Assembly (NCBI GenBank): GCA_014584305.1
Contig: JACTND010000256.1
Span: forward strand, 1-46,866
Source: Planctomycetota bacterium
GTDB lineage: Bacteria > Planctomycetota > Planctomycetia > Pirellulales > Pirellulaceae
Direction of reading: 5' to 3'
Length of the DNA stretch: 46,866 nt
Shown: positions 43,305 to 46,866 of the stretch, piece by piece
Layout of the letters: every line of letters begins with the position of its first letter
How positions within the stretch are numbered: the first letter of the stretch is position 1
Translations under genes and position numbers: made by a program
The notes under the pieces: model-generated
The model's input: the letters and a program-made list of their open reading frames with translations, nothing else
Database searches by the model: none
What the model was told of the DNA's origin: nothing

Positions 43305-46300
43305 ACCTGAGCTAGATCCTCCGAACTCCAGTTGCGATCCAACTGCGCCGGAAGACTTGCTGCAGCGGCGAAACCTGGAAACTTGTTTTCCGAAGAATTC
43401 CACCGATGTGTTGATGAACCGAGTTCCCCTTGTGACTGAGGGGGAGTTCGGCAATTGTTCTGCCGAAGAGCAAGCGCAAGCTTTTGCGGCACTCCAGTTT
43501 CTGGGAAGCGTTCGAGAGTCGATCAAAGGCAAGCGGCAATTCGCCTGCGATGAGTTTGTGAAATCAACATCAGCCGTTTCAGAACCGCAGTGGGAATCGG
43601 CACTACCGGAACAGATTGGCAACTACCGCATCGAAAGGTCGATTGGGCGTGGAGGGTTTGCGGAGGTGTTTCTCGCCCACGATGAGATTCTTGACCGACC
43701 GGTGGCTCTCAAAATTCCACTGATATTCGGCGGTCGTGATGGCCAGTTGCGATTGCGATTCGAGCGGGAAGCGCGCGCAGCTGCCATCCTAACCCATCCG
43801 CAAATCGTCCCCGTTTATGAATTCGGTTGCGTTGGCCCAATTGCGTTTATCGCTTATGCCTGGATTGATGGCCCCGACCTGGCAGATTGGCTACTGGAGC
43901 AGGCTGTATCGCTGGACAAGGATCCGAAAAGACGGCAACTTAATTTGCGGGAGTCAGCCGAGGTGATTGCATCACTCGCTCAGGCAATCGAAAACGCTCA
44001 TCAGCGAGGATTGATCCACCGCGACCTCAAGCCATCCAACATTCTGGTCGCCAGTGATCCGGAGAACCTTCAATTGCCGCTATATCAACGGCTGAGAATT
44101 ACGGATTTCGGGTTGGCGATTAATTCTGATGATTCGCAATTTCTGACAATGGACGGCTCGGTGATCGGCACTCCGGCTTACATGTCGCCGGAACAGGCGG
44201 AAGGCCAGCGGCAAGTCACATTCGCTGCCGACGTGTGGGCTTTGGGCGTAATGCTTTATGAACTGGTGACAGGACGAAACCCCTTTGAACGAGACAGCCG
44301 GCAGAGTACTCTCGACGCGATTCGCTTTGAAGACCCCCCCTCGATTTGGCACGAGCGATCGGGTGTTCCGACCGATTTGAGAGCGATCTGTCACAAATGT
44401 CTCAGCAAGCTGCCGGAACAGAGATACGCATCGGCAGGTGCACTAGCGGATGACCTGCAAGCCTGGTTACAAGGAAGAACCGTTTCGGCCCGGCCGGTCT
44501 ACTCTTGGGTAAAACTACAACGCTGGGCCGGTCGCAATCGTGGCCTGGCGACTTCGTTGGCGATAACTTTGCTGACACTATTGATTGGAACGGCAATCAC
44601 TACCTGGAAATGGGCTGACGCTCAGCGCAATTTGAAGTTGGCTCAGTCGGAGCAGGTTCGAGTTCACCATAATCTTGATTTGATGAGCGAAATGGTGAAT
44701 AAGCTGCTCGATTCCTGGGAGACAAGCGATCTTGAGGATGAACTGACCGATGCTCAAAAAAATACCTTGAGCGAAGTGTTAAAAATCGAATTACAAATAC
44801 TTGACGAGAACCGCAGCCACCCTGGACTTCAGCAAAGTCTGATTCGATCATTAATTCGAATTGCGGAATTGCGATCTGCCTTGGGCGAACATCAACAAGC
44901 CATTGCAGATTGTCAACAAGCATGTCGAATTCTGGCAGCGACGAAGTCAACCAGTAAACCATTACCGAGCGACGAACTAGAGACTTGGCTCAAGCTCAAG
45001 TTTTTGGAATGTAATTCGCTGCTCCAACAAGGCAAAGCGGCCCTGGCACAACAAGTCGTCGTGGAAATCGAGACACGCTTCGATGTAGAACGAAAACAGC
45101 TGGGATCCCGAATCGAAGACTATTTCGCCCTCAAGCTAGATTTTTTTCGCGGCCAAACGCTGCTGCAACTCAATCAGCCTCTCGAGGCCTCAAATGAATT
45201 TTGGAAGGTGGCTAGTTGGTTGGATCAGCGGAAAGACGAACCACTGACCGACAACATTTACAAAATCACCGCCAGAAGCCTGATCTCCCAAGCCAATACC
45301 GAACACCGACTGGCACGCTACGCCGATGCCTATCAAACCATTTGCCGTGCGATTGAACAGTTGCAGCAACTTCATCGGAATCAACCCGAAAGCTTTTCCA
45401 TATCTCACCATTTGGCCAAAGCCCATTACCAGGCCGCCAGTACGTTGGCGATTATTCATTCCTGGCCGAACGTCGAGGATCATCTACAACAGGCTGTCAC
45501 CTTGCTTGATCACCTCATGATCGATCACGGTCGCAGGGATGGGTTGGTTCATTCCCTGCTCAGTTCCTATTCATTCTTGGCGCGGACGCAGTGGATGCTG
45601 GGCCGCCACGACTTGGCTTTTGAAACGAATCAACAAGTCGAGGCATGGTTTCGGCCTCCGTTTGATCAGTCGCTGTCGATCCAGCGAGTCTGGGTTCAAA
45701 ATGGAGTGGATCGCGTGTCCTGGCTCAAGCAGACAGAGCGAATGAAAGAGGCGTCTCAGTTGGCTCAGACAGTGCATGTCAAAGCGATTCAATGGCTGAC
45801 AGACTATCCAGACGATATCGGTGCCCAGCAATCGTTGTTTGCTGCAAATTATGCTTACCTGGATTCGCTGGTTAGCGATCAAGTTCAAGATCATGGGGAC
45901 GGCCAAGACCATGACCGATTTGACAAGCAGTTGTTCGAGATCATGGTGCAAGGCGAACGCTTGATTGCTTTGAAGCCAAATCGAGAAACAAAGTTCTGGG
46001 TGTGGCAGTGTCAGCAAAAGGCCTGGATTGCAAAAGCGAAACGAGCCGCTCAAGCAGGAGACCTTAAATCGGTGATTTCTGCCATCGAGAAGCAAGTTGC
46101 CGTTCCGCTCGGCAGTTTGGGACAAAGAATCTTCCAAGCGGCTCATCATTTCGCGCAGCTGTTGAGTGAAGATCGATGGCACGAGAGGTTGTCAGAGAGT
46201 GAACAACGATTGGCTGAGGATCAAGTCCTGGACTTGCTGGAACAGGCCATCTTGGAAGTTGACACTTTACCGCAGCACTTGGAGATGGAATGCTGGAATT

Positions 46301-46398
46301 TTCTCAAGGATCATCCTCGTTTCGTGGCCATGCGGAATGGTGACAGACCGTCAACCAATCGCGATCCAGCGATCGGCACCAAATCCTGGCTCAAATGA
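43288..46398 (+). CDS. Transmembrane serine/threonine protein kinase with TPR-like repeats
   Basis: A 1036-residue kinase from ATG 43288, inside the sigma gene's end. An earlier ATG at 43258 is possible; neither has a strong ribosome-binding site, which fits coupling. The kinase domain (about 114-393) has IGRGGFAEVFLA, Lys142 in ALKI, HRDLKPSN (244-251), DFG (273-275) and GTPAYMSPEQ. A transmembrane helix at about 418-440 is followed by roughly 590 residues of helical, TPR-like repeats such as ALGEHQQAIADCQQACRIL and LARYADAYQTICRAIEQL. This is the standard planctomycete kinase plan. Confidence 0.92.
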   Translation: MNPSRKPELDPPNSSCDPTAPEDLLQRRNLETCFPKNSTDVLMNRVPLVTEGEFGNCSAEEQAQAFAALQFLGSVRESIKGKRQFACDEFVKSTSAVSEPQWESALPEQIGNYRIERSIGRGGFAEVFLAHDEILDRPVALKIPLIFGGRDGQLRLRFEREARAAAILTHPQIVPVYEFGCVGPIAFIAYAWIDGPDLADWLLEQAVSLDKDPKRRQLNLRESAEVIASLAQAIENAHQRGLIHRDLKPSNILVASDPENLQLPLYQRLRITDFGLAINSDDSQFLTMDGSVIGTPAYMSPEQAEGQRQVTFAADVWALGVMLYELVTGRNPFERDSRQSTLDAIRFEDPPSIWHERSGVPTDLRAICHKCLSKLPEQRYASAGALADDLQAWLQGRTVSARPVYSWVKLQRWAGRNRGLATSLAITLLTLLIGTAITTWKWADAQRNLKLAQSEQVRVHHNLDLMSEMVNKLLDSWETSDLEDELTDAQKNTLSEVLKIELQILDENRSHPGLQQSLIRSLIRIAELRSALGEHQQAIADCQQACRILAATKSTSKPLPSDELETWLKLKFLECNSLLQQGKAALAQQVVVEIETRFDVERKQLGSRIEDYFALKLDFFRGQTLLQLNQPLEASNEFWKVASWLDQRKDEPLTDNIYKITARSLISQANTEHRLARYADAYQTICRAIEQLQQLHRNQPESFSISHHLAKAHYQAASTLAIIHSWPNVEDHLQQAVTLLDHLMIDHGRRDGLVHSLLSSYSFLARTQWMLGRHDLAFETNQQVEAWFRPPFDQSLSIQRVWVQNGVDRVSWLKQTERMKEASQLAQTVHVKAIQWLTDYPDDIGAQQSLFAANYAYLDSLVSDQVQDHGDGQDHDRFDKQLFEIMVQGERLIALKPNRETKFWVWQCQQKAWIAKAKRAAQAGDLKSVISAIEKQVAVPLGSLGQRIFQAAHHFAQLLSEDRWHERLSESEQRLAEDQVLDLLEQAILEVDTLPQHLEMECWNFLKDHPRFVAMRNGDRPSTNRDPAIGTKSWLK

Positions 46399-46489
46399 CC
46401 AACTCAAAGTCTGCCTCCGTTGGACGATCCTGATTGAGAATCTTGATTGCAACAATCCGATAGGCTGATCCTGGATCGCTTGTACCCCG

Positions 46490-46771
46490 GTGCTGCCAGC
46501 CCTCCGTAGCAAGAAACGGATCGCTCGACCTGGAACCAAACCCAAGCGAGACAAGCGAGATAGCTGGCTTGCTCCATTGATGCTTGGTCGCAAGCTGGCC
46601 AGCGATCCAGAGGTGGGTCGCTCTAGCGTGCGAGCCACCGACAAAGGATTTTTGAATTTGCCCTGGCGGGAGTTTCTGGAATTGCTCCGCTGGACGAGCC
46701 AAGCGAGGCCGGTAGCGGATGGAGCTGGCCATCGAAACAATCGGACGGGCTGCAATGCCGGTCGCGAGTAA
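46490..46771 (+). pseudogene. Degraded C-terminal part of an IS200-like transposase
   Basis: The 93-residue frame contains DKRDSWLAPLMLG and RATDKGFLNLPWREFLELLR then WTSQ, resembling the 'WLAPI' and 'SDKGFLPMxxxxYLELLDWT' blocks in the C-terminal half of planctomycete Y1 transposases. After WTSQ the sequence stops making sense and ends, and no N-terminal HUH region lies upstream in any frame. The 468 bases from 46399 to the edge hold only this remnant. Identification is from memory of the family. Confidence 0.5.
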
Positions 46772-46866
46772 GCGTTCGACCGGACTATCGTGCTTGAAGT
46801 CGGCGGCGGACGCGGCGGGCTTTGGTTTTGGCCGATCGGGTTAGCGACTCGTGCTGGCGGTAGACG

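Noticed and set aside
1..46866. tRNA, rRNA, CRISPR arrays, riboswitches
   Set aside because: Scanned by eye on both strands; no T-arm-like tRNA ends, no regularly spaced repeats and no rRNA landmarks were recognised. A covariance-model search would be more sensitive.

Overview
The window comes from a planctomycete, most likely of the Pirellulales/Rhodopirellula type. This is inferred from gene content, with no search run. The signs are paired ECF sigma factor/serine-threonine kinase genes, DUF1080 proteins, a subtilisin whose N-terminus carries the FEPRTLLTA-type motif of planctomycete secreted proteins, PEP-CTERM proteins, and fragments resembling the IS200-like (Y1) transposases common in this phylum. 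No tRNA, rRNA or CRISPR array was recognised.

Layout. 1-4.0 kb: the tail of a possible transposase, a CHAD protein, a DUF1080/SRPBCC gene pair and a tiny secretin-like protein. 4.4-15.6 kb: one co-directional S10-spc ribosomal cluster (rpsJ, rplC, rplD, rplW, rplB, rpsS, rplV, rpsC, rplP, rpmC, rpsQ, rplN, rplE, rpsN, rpsH, rplF, rplR, rpsE, rplO, secY, adk). It lacks rplX (L24) between rplN and rplE and rpmD (L30) between rpsE and rplO, and it stops after adk. rpsC and rplP overlap by 62 bases, and a perfect hairpin sits in an unusually long rpsJ-rplC gap.

15.6-31 kb: mixed housekeeping and accessory genes. These are a methyltransferase/TPR pair, a glutathione peroxidase, a metallo-beta-lactamase-fold hydrolase, a membrane-fused spermidine-synthase-like protein, an orphan soluble histidine kinase, a 71-residue protein, a repeat element with 18-bp inverted ends, a secreted subtilisin, aconitase, and a plant/cyanobacterial-type ADP-glucose pyrophosphorylase whose start region carries an inverted repeat.

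31-37 kb: a signalling block. An MddA-like S-methyltransferase is followed by a translationally coupled ECF sigma factor/kinase pair. Converging on it is a large ECF sigma factor fused to membrane segments and an A-(V/I)-G-x-x pentad-repeat domain. I consider this fusion the most interesting candidate for an undescribed system. 37-46.9 kb: a His-rich secreted protein preceded by a 106-bp palindromic (MITE-like) element, a secreted beta-propeller-like protein, a YugP-type zinc peptidase, two decayed genes (a PEP-CTERM protein and an NtrC-type regulator), an intact PEP-CTERM protein, a second sigma/kinase pair, and a degraded transposase-like fragment at the right edge.

Starts were moved from the longest open frame to internal codons where a Shine-Dalgarno sequence, a signal peptide or family length supported it. 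Functions rest on motifs read by eye; no alignments were computed.
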